Assembly: GCF_047663525.1 (NCBI RefSeq)
Contig: NC_092587.1
Span: 47,514,501-47,578,500, forward strand
DNA: 64,000 bases
Direction: 5' to 3'
Origin: Anas platyrhynchos
Lineage: Eukaryota; Chordata; Aves; Anseriformes; Anatidae
In this document: positions 44,282-57,108 of the stretch, one piece after another
How the letters are laid out: each line of letters opens with the position of its first letter
Position numbering within the stretch: position 1 is the stretch's first letter
Notes under the pieces: model-generated
What the model was told of the DNA's origin: nothing
What the model saw: the letters and a program-made list of their open reading frames with translations, nothing else
Database searches by the model: none
Program-made: the position numbers and the translations under genes

Positions 44282-47200
44282 TTGGTATTTCTCAAATATA
44301 AAAAGTCAAAATTCTTACATCAATCTTTAAAGAAAATCCATGCAAGCAGGTCAAAATGTTTACAGCTTATTTTGCCCCCCCACCCCCCACCCCTTCCCTT
44401 CAGTTTTCACTTCACAAACCATGTTGGTAACTAAACCAAGTGTTTGCTTTTTTTTTTTTTTTGTTTACAGCACATTGTTAACAGACCATTGAAAGGTTAA
44501 GTCAGGGTGCAGTAAGCACCAAAATAAGATTGTTCACTTTAAACAGCCTCTGTGCAGTACTTCAGTATTTCTTCTGGTGTTCAACATACCCCTTCCCCTT
44601 CGTTCTGGCTTCACACGTTTTGAAACGTTAAGGCTATTTGTTTGATACTGCCATAAGCTAAGTTATAATAATCTTACAACTTAACAGGTAGGAAAAGCAG
44701 TGGTACAAGTTTAGGTTTCTGAAATCTGCAGATTCATGTCCCTAACCCTACTCTGCAGAAGCAGATCTGGGTACATCATGCAGAATTTATGGCATGAGAA
44801 CAATTCCCCACCTGCTCTTATACAACAGGTTTAGTCCATCTAAAGAGAGATGTGTGGACAAGCAGAATGGTTTTACACTTAAAGTGGTAGGTACCAAAAA
44901 AGATGTAGCTTTCCAATTGAGTTTTGAACAAACCCTTCCTGAAGTCTAGGTCAGATTTCATTTAGACTAAAGCTATACCACTGCTCATTTACTAAAGCAG
45001 TTTTCCTGTGGCAAAACTAAAGTGTTTTCAGTATACCTTTACTGTCAAGGTTTGTACAATTCCCAGACCATTCCTCTGAAAGGGAGTAGAAGTCAAACTA
45101 AGCAATACAGAGCTTCATTCTGAAGGTTGCATAGAGACCGAAGAGATTTATACAATGAATGCTGCTAAAAAAAATCCATCTGGCACTATTGAACAGCTCA
45201 AATGTGTGACCAAAAAATAACCAAAATATTTATAGGCAATCAGCTGAGTTTGTTAGCAACAGCAATACTGTACATTTTTACATTATTATCAAATACATAA
45301 TTCAAGAGTTACAAAATAAGATCATGCATTATCACTAAGTCTTATACAAGCTTGGATTGGTTTTATTCCAAGAATCTGAAACTGAGACAGAAGCATTTTT
45401 ATGAGTAAGAATTCTCTGGATTCTTGTTGTAGCTTTCACATATCCTATAGAATCTTGTTACAAGAAAGCCTGTACAAGTTTGCTCAAATTAAAGTGTTAA
45501 AAGTACTACTGAACAAATAAAGCATCAAAAGTAAGTGACCAAAAAAAGAGAGCTAAATCTTCCACTCTTTTAAAGGCAGCTTTAGAGCCAGAGGTACCCT
45601 TACACACCATAGGTATAATTTTAACAAAGATTAGACATTCATCAAAATGCTCAACTCCACCTTCTTCTGTTTTGCCTAGCAAAACCTTGCTTTTGACACC
45701 ACTGAGAGTTCAACCTCTCACCTCATGACTAAAAGCAAGGACAAGCTACTTGCAATAAATACCTCCATGTTTAGATGCGCCTGAACAAAGTTGTGTGTTC
45801 CTTCCAGTTCTGGGAGTGACCTGGACAGAGGGATGAGGAACACACACCCTACCACCATTTCACAAGTCCTCAGCTTTGTGGCTCATGCCTCTTGTCAGTA
45901 GTATTTATGCCTCTTCAAAGAGAGCAGCATTAAGAGATCAGAACATCTGTCTCCCTAGTTTCACTGCATTTACATATGGCACAAGATTATTTTTCTAAGG
46001 AGTAACTTCTGGCAACAACATTTTTTCCTAAAAAAGTGTAACAGCACAAAAAAGTTTAATTTATAGCAGCATTTTACACAATTTGTGTTAAAAAAGTAGA
46101 AGTTAACCATTTGTGTATTGAGTAACAAAAGGTTTAAATTACATTTATTTTCCATTTTACACTCACTATTTACTAGTTGGACTATTTACAAAGGTTCCAA
46201 TGCTATGAAGAGAATGAGCTATAACCAGAATAAACTTCACATGTGAGGTAAAGCTTTACCTCAACCTCTGTTTTGATTGGCTGGAGAGGAGGTATAGTTG
46301 GGTTTAGATCCTACAAAAAAATCAGAATTAGGGTGTTCGTATGAATTAGGTTGTGTTCCTGTAGAAGAAAACCATACACAAACATACATACATCCACAGA
46401 GAGGGAGAGAAAGAGGGAGAGAGCGCAAGAGACATAGAATAACCCTACAGTAAAAACATTAAGACCTACAGTGGATTTAGGTTTCATCTTTTTGGCTGAA
46501 AAAAAGAGAATAATGAAAAACAAGAAAGTTGTCAGCTGTGCCTCATTTCTGCCAGGCAGGTTTTATGAAGAGGTCAGCTTTTAATTCAAAAAGCTAAAAC
46601 AATTGATGTTAAAACAGTAAAATTTAAGTGTTTAAGAGCTAACTTAAAAAAAAAAAGGGGGGGGGTTCAGCATACCTTCTGAATAAGACAAAGGAATATT
46701 ATTCTTCCATTAGTGTATCAGCCCACATGCCTCCAAGGCCCAGGAAGAACCCCAGCTGGTTCCTGCTGGGCAAGACACCTCAACACGTGCTTGCTAACAG
46801 ACACCTCTGTAAGACACAGGTGCCTGCTGAGTCTTATTTTCCTTTAAGTACTTTTAAAGGGCAACAAACTGCACAAGCACTAAGTAAGATGCTTGTCACT
46901 GAAGGTTAGAAGTTTTTGGAACCTGGAGTGCAGTTGCACCATGAACAGGATGTATATCCAAATGCTAGAAGGAAAAACAGGAGGTGAGGGGGGGAAATCC
47001 ACAGCATTTTCTGCATGTATCTTCTGACAGCTCATCAGCTGACCAAATAACAAAAGTACAGCGAATGGTTTTGGTAGTCACAAGACACAAGTTCACCGTC
47101 CTTGCTCTAGTTCTACATTACGTGAAGATTGCATAGGATAAGGCAACCTTTCGGGTGACTGAGGCAAGCAGTGCTTTAGGAAGGTATCCTTTGCTCTTGA

Positions 47201-47695
47201 CAGGCTCAACATGGTTTAGTGCTTTATTGTAGTCACACTTAGCATCTCTGCCTTCACCACACTCATGTCCCCAACAGTGCCATCTTCAGTTCTTAGCGCT
47301 TCACTTGTGGATACCAGGTAAGAGTTTAGTATAAGACTATTTGCTCAAGCTTTTCTATAGCAAGTACTCTTGCAGAACTGCTAACTGACAAGTCTTAAAT
47401 AAGCTGAACACCACTGAGATGCATATTTTATTTTAGCAGATAAGGAAATTTATATACTCAAGTTTCCTATTTCTTTTTTAAAAATGGCCTACTAAGGCAT
47501 CTTAAAAAAATCCATATGGCTTTGGTTTGCTGAAATACTATTTTACATTGTTGAAAAGGAAAAACGTGTTCAAATAAACTCAACATTATGACACATTCAC
47601 ATATTTCATTTAGAATTGACACTTATACAGATGTCTACGTGTGATCAAAGATGTCTCCCCTTGTGATGACATGAATAAAGAGGTAATCCAAACGT
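44276..47695 (-). other. NUDT4: NUDT4 3' UTR (presumed)
   Basis: No splice-like or coding feature interrupts the stretch between the NUDT4 stop codon and the distal poly(A) signal. The RNA strand is AU-rich, with a T/C-rich region near 46380-46440 and a poly-C/poly-T junction at 46647-46666. Its extent is inferred from the hexamer position and from memory of the human UTR length. Confidence 0.5.
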
Positions 47696-47898
47696 TTATC
47701 TCACAGTAGAGGGCAACCCAGAAGTCTGTGCAGAAGTGACATATAAGGAGTTACTATCTGGAAGAGGGGGAACCACAGAGTTTCCATTAGTGGGCGAACA
47801 GCTCAGTTTCAGTTTTTCCAAGTACTCTGCATGAACAGGCTTGTGACACTGAAGGACCTTGATTGCATCTTCTACTTTAAACCATTCTCTTTTCCTTC
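47696..47898 (-). CDS. NUDT4: NUDT4 exon 5 coding part (C-terminus)
   Basis: Acceptor CTCCTTCAG. GA completes a Gly codon, then 66 residues starting RKREWFKVEDAIKVLQ, and TAA at 47696-47698. The tail contains the Pro/Ser-rich stretch SVVPPLPDSNSLYV. Confidence 0.96.
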
Positions 47899-50800
47899 CT
47901 GAAGGAGTACAATCCACAAAGAAAAAACAAGGAGTTACAAATTTTTACCAGCACGATTTGTTGCTATCTGATAACTTACTTTTTCTCATTTACTTTAGAA
48001 GTTCAAGTTTTCAGGCAGAAGACAGTAAAGAGACATCAAAAATATTGATGAATGCAAGAAAGTCACTCAAGCTTACTGAAACAGTTCATAATAAAGCATT
48101 TCAGATAAATCTCTTAAAGCAGGTACCAGACAGAAGCTCACATAACTGTCTGTATGCTACAGAAGCTACATCTAGTCCTTAACAGAAAGGACAATATTTA
48201 AAAGAGTACCACCCTCCTACATTGTCACGTCTAGCACTGAACCAATCTGAAGAATGAACATGCATGAAGTTACAGAGTAAGAGTAGCCTGGTCTAATTTG
48301 GAAATCAGTGTTCTGTACTCAAAACACACCCATGTACAGAGTTACTAAGGTTAACTCTAAGTTTTCAAAAATAATTAACATATACCAGAGAGATGTTTAG
48401 ATAATTTCTAAGACATGTTGGTAAAATAGACCTAATACCTTCTTTCTTATACAAGTCAGTCCTTTCTGAACACTATTAAGACATCTATGAACTGCTAGTT
48501 TGAGATCAGGGCACGTGCCCCCCCCAGGGCACACCCCTGCCAGCAGTGCTCCCCAGAGGTACTCCAAGGAGAGGGGAGTCAGGAGCAGCCCCAGGGCAGG
48601 ATGCTCCCATCTAGCCTGAAGCTTGGCACTAAGCAGGAACAAACCAGTGCTGTCCTCACAGTCCTTGCACAATTCCAGGCATGAAAAGTAAGGAAAACCA
48701 CCCCCAACCTCAATCTTCTTAAGTAATGGACCACTCAGTGTTGCTGTACAGAGAACCTGGCAGGTAATTAACAAAGTGCACTCCCCACAGACTTGGGATG
48801 ATATCACCTCAGCTGTACATAGATGTACATAGACAAGTACCTACCTTAACATCAGCACTGTCACTTCTGAATAACAAGGTTAAGGTGAAAGTAAATACTA
48901 GCAATTACTTATTTCACTGTATAGAACAGAATCAGGAATTTTACCCGGTGATTATAAGGACTGCTTCGGAAAGTAAAATGTATTTGATAAATAATTTCAA
49001 GTATAGTGTATGAAGACAGAATGTGTTTACCTATATTAACAGAATCCTCCCAGTCTTCCAGTATTTCCGTCACAGTAAGAACATAAACATATGTCCTATG
49101 CTTCCGATCCTGGTTCTGCTTAAATGTTAAAGTAGAGGTTTTAATTGCAGCAAAAAAATAAAGTATTACAGACTTTCCACAACTGTAAGATTAGCAGCTA
49201 CTTACCCTGGAGAATATTTGCCAGTAAACCCTAGCTCTTATTTTCAGACTAACCATCTGTACCGATACATGGGAAACTGGTATTCTGTGCTGTTGGTCAC
49301 CCTGTTTAGTATTAGCAGTTGCCCATTAGTACTACCCACTACTTATCCTCTACATGTGTTGTACTGTACTGTGATTAATTACATGTCCTAGAACTGTTTT
49401 CACAACTCAAGTTCCTATATGAAAGGCTTTTTTTTGTCAAGAGGGAACCACTATATAATGTGGCCTGATAACCTATACAACGCTCAGAAGTTTCACTCAG
49501 TAAGTACAAGTACAATAGCATCTGTTTCCAATCATGACAAATGCAGAACTCCTATTACCTCTATAGGTTTGCCATGTTAGCAGCACTAACCACCTATTTT
49601 GAAAGCACAGACTTTTTTTGAACAAGCTAAATCAAATACATGAACTGACAGAGGTAATCCACACAGTGAAAGGTCACTGTGCTGCAGCCAGTCCACAGTT
49701 TGTTTTGTTCTTTTTATTCTGCTAGATACTGATTTCCCAGAAAAATTCTAAGTATCACTCTTACTCAAACCTTCACCCATCATGTAGCAACAGAAGAAAA
49801 ACACCTGTCTGATGCATCTTCCAGCAGCATTCAAAGCTGCACAGCAAAAGTACAGGCAAGTAACACTTAACAACTTAAGTCTGACTCTGTTGCATGGAAG
49901 CTATTTTGTTTTTTCCCCATGAGAGTCGAACTACAGACACTCCACCCCTTCCCCAGCCCCACCAAAAAAAGATATCTTTATGAAGTAAATGAAATATCTC
50001 ACCTCAAATATCCCAAGCAGTCTGCCTAGTTTTCCCTTTACTCCAGCCTACAAAAAAAAAAAGACAGGAAAAAAAGTATTAACATGTGCTTTTTAATTTA
50101 AAAAACTGCAATATACTATAGCAACATTTCAGCAAGTGCTTCAACATAGGTTTTAGCTACACAGTGCTGCATTGCTTCTGGAGTTTCTAGCTTCGGAATA
50201 TTACACTAGGACAAGTTTGTGTTCTGTGGGTTAAAGAATATATTATTCTTTCAAGCACTGCCATCCAGACCAAAATACTGTTTTATTTACCATGGACTTT
50301 GTGAATTGTATTTTATTAGAGACATCCAATACTGAAAAAATTATCCAGGGAAGAAGATAGCCTAAGAGGTAAGTTAAAGTAGTAGGGTAGCTTTCCTAGA
50401 GACAGAATTATCAAAATTCCATTGCTATTTCTTACAGAAACTCAAGTCCAAGTCCTCAAAATAAAGCAACAAGTTGAACTGCAGGTAAAAGGATGGATCT
50501 TACAGCATAAAGCATTAAGGTATGCTGGCTTTCATATGAAAGCATAGCTTTTGGCATGTCATTTAAAAACTAAATTTATATTTCCAGATCTCTACAGCTT
50601 TGAATTATTTTTCTAGTTAGTAACATTATAAAGAAATTTACATTTAGAGATTTGCTCCTAGTTTCTTAAATAACCCCTATGTATGTCATCCTGTGCTTAG
50701 TAATCTTTTCAACAGTTAAGGCGGTCATTGTATCCTACTAATACTCCAGGGTTTGTTTTTACAGAAGTAATATACAATGCCTCTTCCAAGATAAGTTGTT

Positions 50801-53800
50801 TATGGTCATCCATTATGATCATCAAGATCTGAACATGTATGCAGTCTACTGGTAGACTAAGCCATATCTACATTTTGTCTTGCTTTGTATAACCAGTAGT
50901 TGAAACAGGGCTTCTTAGTGCTAAGATGCCATTTTCTAGTGTTCAGTCTTTGTTTCCAGCTTTAATCAAGGAAAGTTACTGATGTCTTGTGTCTTTATAC
51001 AAAGGACCATATGGATCTTATTTACATTTTAATGTGCAACTCTGACAGACAACTGGGCAGGCTTTGGCAATAAGTCTAATCAAGATCTCACAAGTGAATG
51101 TTTTGTGTCTCTCTTTTTAAAGAAAGCAGATGGCTGATGTTATTTATTAAGCAGTTTTGATGAAAGAAATGTGATCTCAGCCCCTGCAACAAAAAAGCAT
51201 TTTGTTTATCTAGAGCAAAAACTAGCCCTAAAGTTGATGCAAAACTGTATACATTACTCTGGTCATGTGCTGAAAGAGATACCTGTTCGAGCTCATGAAG
51301 CTGAAATGTTAACTGTGCCTGTTGGATAAGTGATTAGGCAGCATGTTAATTATGGAAGCGACAGGCCCCAAGAGACACCAAAGACTGCTTGTGCTTCACA
51401 CAGAGCAATGAAAGACTTCAGGAGCCTAGAGAAACACCCTAAATAAATGTTCAAGCTTTTTGTTCCTAATCTCTTCAGCATTATAGTACCTTCTGAAGAA
51501 GAAGCAGAACTTAAAGAGGCCAGAAGTTAATGTCTATCCTCAGTTTTTGCCCTTCTTCTCAAGCAGCAAAATCTAGGAATCACTATATTCTTCAAGATTT
51601 CTACTTGAAATAAATGAAAAAAAAGAAAGCCACCCAAAAACATCCTCCCAAACTTTCAGGAGTTTAGAATTAGCCAAGGCCTTATTTATATCAAAGATCT
51701 GGGAAAGCATTTACATCCACTACTATCACGGGCAGGACTCTGACAACAAGAATGCTGACAGACAAAAAAAAAAATCACAAGAAACACAGGAGAATTTCTC
51801 TGAACTAGTGAGTGGGAGTCTCAAAATTAACTAACACATGGCACAAACACCATTACCAATATTAAATAGCTTTCTTGCAGAGCTTTCTTTTTCTCTCCAT
51901 TTCTTAGTGTCCCATATTCACAATGTGAATCTATCATCAATTTCACAAGGAGCACAAGGAATTTACTTTTTAACAGCTTCTGTTCTCCCTCCATACAAAT
52001 CAGTGGTTTAAACAAATACTCAACTGAGTAACTGTGAATGAAACAATTAGCTGCACTCCATGACATTAAGTGTAAAAATCCCCCAAAGCTCAGAATGAAG
52101 CTTTTGCCCAACCAGATGGTGTCACGTAGATGTGATCTCTCACTGATTTCTAGTTAATCTCTAGGCAAAAGATACATGCTTCCAAAACGTAGCACCATTC
52201 CTTCAGACAGAAGCATTTTTCAAAACTTTCATACCCCAAAATATAAAAAGGCAGCAACTTCTAACAGAGACAAAAGTCTCATAACTTTTTTCCTCTGCAA
52301 ATAATCTATTCTGACCTTGACTGAATCATCTTCATAATTTAAAAAGTGCCATTAAATTGACAGACCATTAAAAAGTACTTTTGCTAACAAAAATATTTCC
52401 TCCAGGTTCTTTCCTTTACATAGTAACTTCAAAATAAATCATAAATGAGTCCTAGAGGACCAAGAAATGCTTTATCTTTTTCCTGGAATGTCAAATAAAG
52501 TTCCTACACTCCCAGTTTTAAGCTTTTAACTCAACACGATAGCAAATTCTAGAGTTTGAACAATTTCATCTTTCTTCCCACAGCCATTATGTTGTTAAAA
52601 CAAAACACAGCTTTTTAAATAAAAAAAATCCAAAGGCTACTTGAAGACACTAAACTTCAAGAGGAAGTTTGAATAAACAGCATTTCCTTTATCAGACAAG
52701 TTACTGCATGTCTATAAGCACCAGGTAGATTTCTTCTATTTCAGATTCCTTAAATCTGAATGTATACATGTATTTAATATTAAGTCTAAATCCAACCGCA
52801 GGAGTAAACACTTTATCTCGTATTTTTTTTGGCCTGGAGGTCACTCACTGCTGGCCGATCCTGATCCACTGCCCTGCAGGAGGTGCAGTCATGCTTGCCT
52901 TGGGTTTCCTGTAGATGGAGCAAGAGTCACACTGGAATTTTATTTTTAGGCTAACAGTCTACCAGGGCAGAAAGTTGCTTAAAATCTGCAATACAGAAGA
53001 GTTATTTTAACTGTGGGATCTGTTGGATAGTACTTTACTGGCTACTCTCCTGAAAAGACAGTGCAAGGCTACCCTTGCTCTCTTCTGCATACTTTTATAG
53101 AACTCAGTGTTTCATTGTGCCTGTCAAAATCTTTAATTTGAAAGGATGTTATTTTTTTCTTTTAAGTATCTACATAGTTCCAGTCTGGAACACCCAATCA
53201 TTTTTCAACTATTAGCTGCTCACTAAAGCAGATTCCTTTATTTCCTTTGAGAGGTCTTAGATAACATTACTGGCACTTACACTGCTGCAGCAGATTAACC
53301 ATCAGAATCTGCCTCCTCTTCTCAGAAGCTGTATTCCCACAGGTCAGGGAGGAATTGAATGTTTTTTGGCTGGCAATTCAGTATACTACTAGGTACAAAT
53401 AGAGCAAGAGTCTTTTTAGTGAGATGGAAGAAAAGGGAACGGGAGGGTGTTTATTCCTTTTGAGAGGAAGATCGTAATCATTTAATCACCATTATTTCTG
53501 TTGTGTTTCCCTTTGAACACCCTGTGTGCAAGCAATTCCCATTTCTACCTTTCATACTACCTTGTTGAAGACTAAGCTCCAAATTCACTAACAAAGTAGC
53601 TCCACAGTTAAACAAGGTTTAATATGTTTCTGGGACTGCTTTATACTGTAATTTCACTTTGTTATCCTAGTTTCAGGTTTGTACAAACTTGTACCAAAGG
53701 AATTGTTACCTAAGGAATCTTAGCTACTATAACCCATAAAAGACAGATGTTCAATTTATAGAAAATAACAATGATAAAGCAGAAACATTATTTACTAGAT

Positions 53801-56800
53801 GTAAAAACCCCAATACAAACAGAGCTTAAGGATAAAAAAAAAAATCTGAAGTCACACAATCTGACTGTAGGACTGCAGTGCATACATATTTGACTACATT
53901 TGATCTTCGTCTGTGTTTTAAAACAAGGATTTTAAATGCTCCATTTTGGTGGGGAACCAAGGGACTTTTAGAGCCAGTGGGCTCTCGTACTGTGAACTAT
54001 TAACACTCCTACCACTAGGAACTGCCACTACAACACCCACGATCTGTTTCTCCGTTTTAATAAATTAATGGTAACTGACGGTTAGTTTATGCATGACCCA
54101 AGACTGAAGAAACACAGTTCAAACCAGTGCCACAGTGTGCCTGCTTTGAAGTTTATTCATTCACAAAACCCTTAACAGTTCACTTCACTGCACTGTAACC
54201 AGCTTGCCAGGTGATACTGACCTTAGTATAAAAATAGAAAGGACATCCATCTCTAGAAAGGTTAGTATGAATTTCCATGATTCAAGTCAAAGCCCTGAAT
54301 ACCATGCTGGCTTTTGATCAAAAGTGGCACTTTCCTTTGCAGTCTCATGGCAAAACACAAGATTCAGCCCAGAGTTTAATAATACTTTAAATTAGGACAT
54401 GAACTTTTAATGTTCATCGGATACACAAGCCATCAAACGCTGAAAATCCTGAAGCTGTAGAACAAGCATCTTCAAATAATTGTTGCTTATTAAAGCCCCT
54501 AGCTTCTGAAAAACCTTTATGTACTTTCAAGCACAGATAAGAGCTGAGGCATGGCTGGCAGGTCACACCTTACTTGAGAATACCATAAAAAAAAGGTGTA
54601 GTCACCATAGTAAGGATGAGTAAAAACTCAGCCTGTAACTAAAACACCCCTGTTAGCACCAGTCAAGATCTGTTGGGTTCTCTAACTTCAGAAAGTTTCT
54701 CACAGTGTATAAACACTAATAGTGACATTTTTTCAGACACATAACATGCAGCTTTTCTATCATGAAGGCTCCTACTGAAAATTTTGACTGCAGCAGTATT
54801 GCGGTTAAGGTAACATGTCAAATTTCAATGGATACAAGACAATTTTTGAAGACTCACACTTGAATCTGTAGGTTGCAGATGTTTTCAGCATTCTGAAAAA
54901 CAGTATCCTGTTTTTTCCTATGCATCATCTGCAAAATTTTTTCTTCAGGAGTAACCAATGTCTTAGTATATCTTTATGATGCAGCCATGAAGTTTGCAAT
55001 GTCTGGGCAGCACATGCACTCTGATTGGACTTTAACAGAAATTTGTACCACATGTATGCTCCACAATGTACCCCCTAACCATATTCTGCACCTCTGCTGC
55101 TTACCCTTCCCCACTCGCTCCCCTCTCACCACACCACTGCAGAAATTTGTGAGCAAGGCCACAACTTTAAGTACACGAAATATTCTCTGAGCAGAATTGG
55201 TGTAGCAGAAAACTAATTATCAGCCTCCGTACCACAACTCCCACTGTGATACTGCTTGGCTATGAAGTTAAACTGACAACTGTGTCTAGCACTGCACTGT
55301 CTGCAAACTGATGCTTGACCACTGTTAGCTTTTGAATAGTTGGTCAAGCCCCCACAGCAACTTTGATGACATTAAGTGCAACCAGGTCCCCTCAAGATGG
55401 GGGATGTGTCATGACTTTCCCTAGAGGTACCTATACTGTCTCTATCTATACAGTTCTGGATATTTGCTCCCTTCAAATGGCACTTGACTGCCTTGTGGCT
55501 GTTTCCTTCACTTTCATACAGGAGCCCTTGTTTGGATATGTCTTGGGCAGCTCAAAATTGGCCCCCACAGCAAAAACTGAACACAGCCCAAAAGTCTGGA
55601 ATAACCTTGTATAAATTAGGCTTATTTATTCTTGCATCTTGTTGCATGAGGGTTGCTAAGAGCGCTGAATACCATATTGGTCTGTTCCCCACATAAGGTG
55701 GGGAAACAAGCTCAGTGAATTAGAGACCACAGAACTCATTTAGACACTAAAAAGCAAGCAGAATTTTGGGCAAGCTGCATTTACATTAAACTCCCAAGCC
55801 TCCACAACACAGCAAAAACAGACCTAAGGGTATGCAAGCTAAAACACCAAGTAGTACAGCTAATCAAAAATAGAGAAAAGCTCTAATAAAAACATTATGC
55901 ATGCTGATAATTAACAACAACATTAATGTGTTTTGTCATAGTGGGATGACAAAGCTGTTTAATACTACCAGACGGTCTGTACTTCACTTACTTCCCAGCA
56001 TGCATCCACTTTCTGCAAAACCTTGTACTTGCTATTTTAGAAACATGATGTAAATTATTAGAGTTGATCTGTGGTCAGCTGCACATTACAGAATTTCCAA
56101 TTAAATTAGTTAACTCAGTGTGATTTCTAGAAGTTTTATTGGGCTTACAGTACCAATTATTACATATTTAATCTACCATTTTTAACACTGCCTAAGAAAA
56201 ATAAATAGCAAGTTAGAAAATTTTGCATCTGAAATTTAAATACTATACCAGAGTAAGGAAACTGCATTAATTCATCTAGACTTAGACTTATAACTGCTTT
56301 GTCTCGGGGTACAAGCAGGATTAGAAATGCAGACCATACCTATGGTACATTCTTTATAGATAAACAACCTCACATGTACTTACAAGTCCTTTTATTGTTG
56401 AATTCTCAACTGCTCAGACATACTAGTTTCCAGTATTTACTGTAGTCTGGAAAATCCTCAGAGGTCTACTTATTTATCCTTCTTGCATAGCTGTACTTCC
56501 ATGGTTTGTTCACCTTCAGTGTTCTAGAAGAACTGCAAACCGTACATTTTCTGCATTAACACAGAAATGCTACACTACATCTCATTTGGCATGAAGTCAC
56601 AGTTGTGCTTCCAGGTAAGTGTTTATAAAGTTCAGCTATGAAATGAGAGTGTGCTGTGAAACCGTTTAGTTCACCTCACCACGCCATACCTTGATCCTAA
56701 CATACAGAACTGAATTTCACAATCATGGAAGTTTTGGTCAAATCCTTGATAAAGGAGGTAGAGCTTCCTCTTTCTTCTTGATTTCCATATGATAGCAAAA

Positions 56801-57108
56801 GCACAAATGGAACAGGTTACCCAGAGCGGTTGTGGAATCTCCCTCCTGGGACATATTAGACAGCCATCTGGACATGATCCCGAGCAACTGGCTCTAGGAG
56901 GCCCTGCTTGAGCAGGGGCTTAGAGAGGACCTCCAGACATCCCTTCCAACCTCAGCCATTGCGTGATAAAGCAGATGATTTTTGTTTTGTTTGTTACCTC
57001 TTCATACACCTCTCTGACAGCTGCTCCCCCGGGTTCTTCTTCTGGTTCCATTCCTCCACCTGGCACAATCCACTGATCTGGGTATCGGCTACTGCTTACC
57101 AACAGCAC
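47696..57108 (-). CDS. NUDT4: diphosphoinositol polyphosphate phosphohydrolase 2, exons 2-5 (5' end outside window)
   Basis: Nudix hydrolase (DIPP2) that removes the beta-phosphate from inositol pyrophosphates such as InsP7 and InsP8 and also cleaves diadenosine polyphosphates. Exons in order: 57108-56998, 50047-50003, 49115-49031, 47898-47696. They total 444 nt, 147 aa plus TAA. Human NUDT4 is 180 aa, so about 33 residues (exon 1) are missing and must lie beyond position 64000. The Nudix signature GX5EX7REVYEEAGV is complete and is split by intron 2 between EE and AG; Gly-Gly-Gly-Met opens it, and the two catalytic-loop glutamates (REVYEE) are present. The C-terminal half reads KREWFKVEDAIKVLQ, CHKPVHAEYLEKLKL and ends QTSGLPSTVR, which separates NUDT4 from its paralogue NUDT3. 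All junctions are GT/AG. The exon 4 acceptor is a tandem NAGNAG. Confidence 0.95.
49031..49115 (-). CDS. NUDT4: NUDT4 exon 4
   Basis: Encodes NQDRKHRTYVYVLTVTEILE and DWEDSVNI plus one base of Gly; donor GTAAACA. The acceptor region reads TTTAAGCAG|AAC, so an alternative AG three bases upstream would add one Gln codon. Confidence 0.95.
50003..50047 (-). CDS. NUDT4: NUDT4 exon 3
   Basis: A 45-base exon, AGVKGKLGRLLGIFE, in phase 0 at both ends (acceptor TTTTGTAG, donor GTGAGAT). It supplies the last residues of the Nudix box. Confidence 0.95.
56797..56966 (+). mobile_element. CR1 3'-end fragment beside NUDT4 exon 2
   Basis: The plus strand reads 'ggaacaggttacccagagcg', 'tctccctcctgggacatatt', 'ctggacatgatcccgagcaa' and 'cccttccaacctcagccatt', then 'gcgtgat'. 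This is the last 170 bases of a CR1 with one terminal repeat left. It is antisense to NUDT4 and ends 31 bases inside the intron from the exon 2 donor. Confidence 0.9.
56998..57108 (-). CDS. NUDT4: NUDT4 exon 2 (Nudix exon)
   Basis: Acceptor TTCATAG, donor GTAACA. It encodes 37 residues from VLLVSSSRYPDQWIVPGGGM through AAVREVYEE, in phase 0 at both ends. This is most of the Nudix box. Translation running past the donor meets non-homologous sequence, which confirms the boundary. Confidence 0.96.

Noticed and set aside
48397-48807. 136-codon minus-strand frame in NUDT4 intron 4
   Set aside because: Lies wholly inside an intron between exons that join perfectly, and resembles no known protein.
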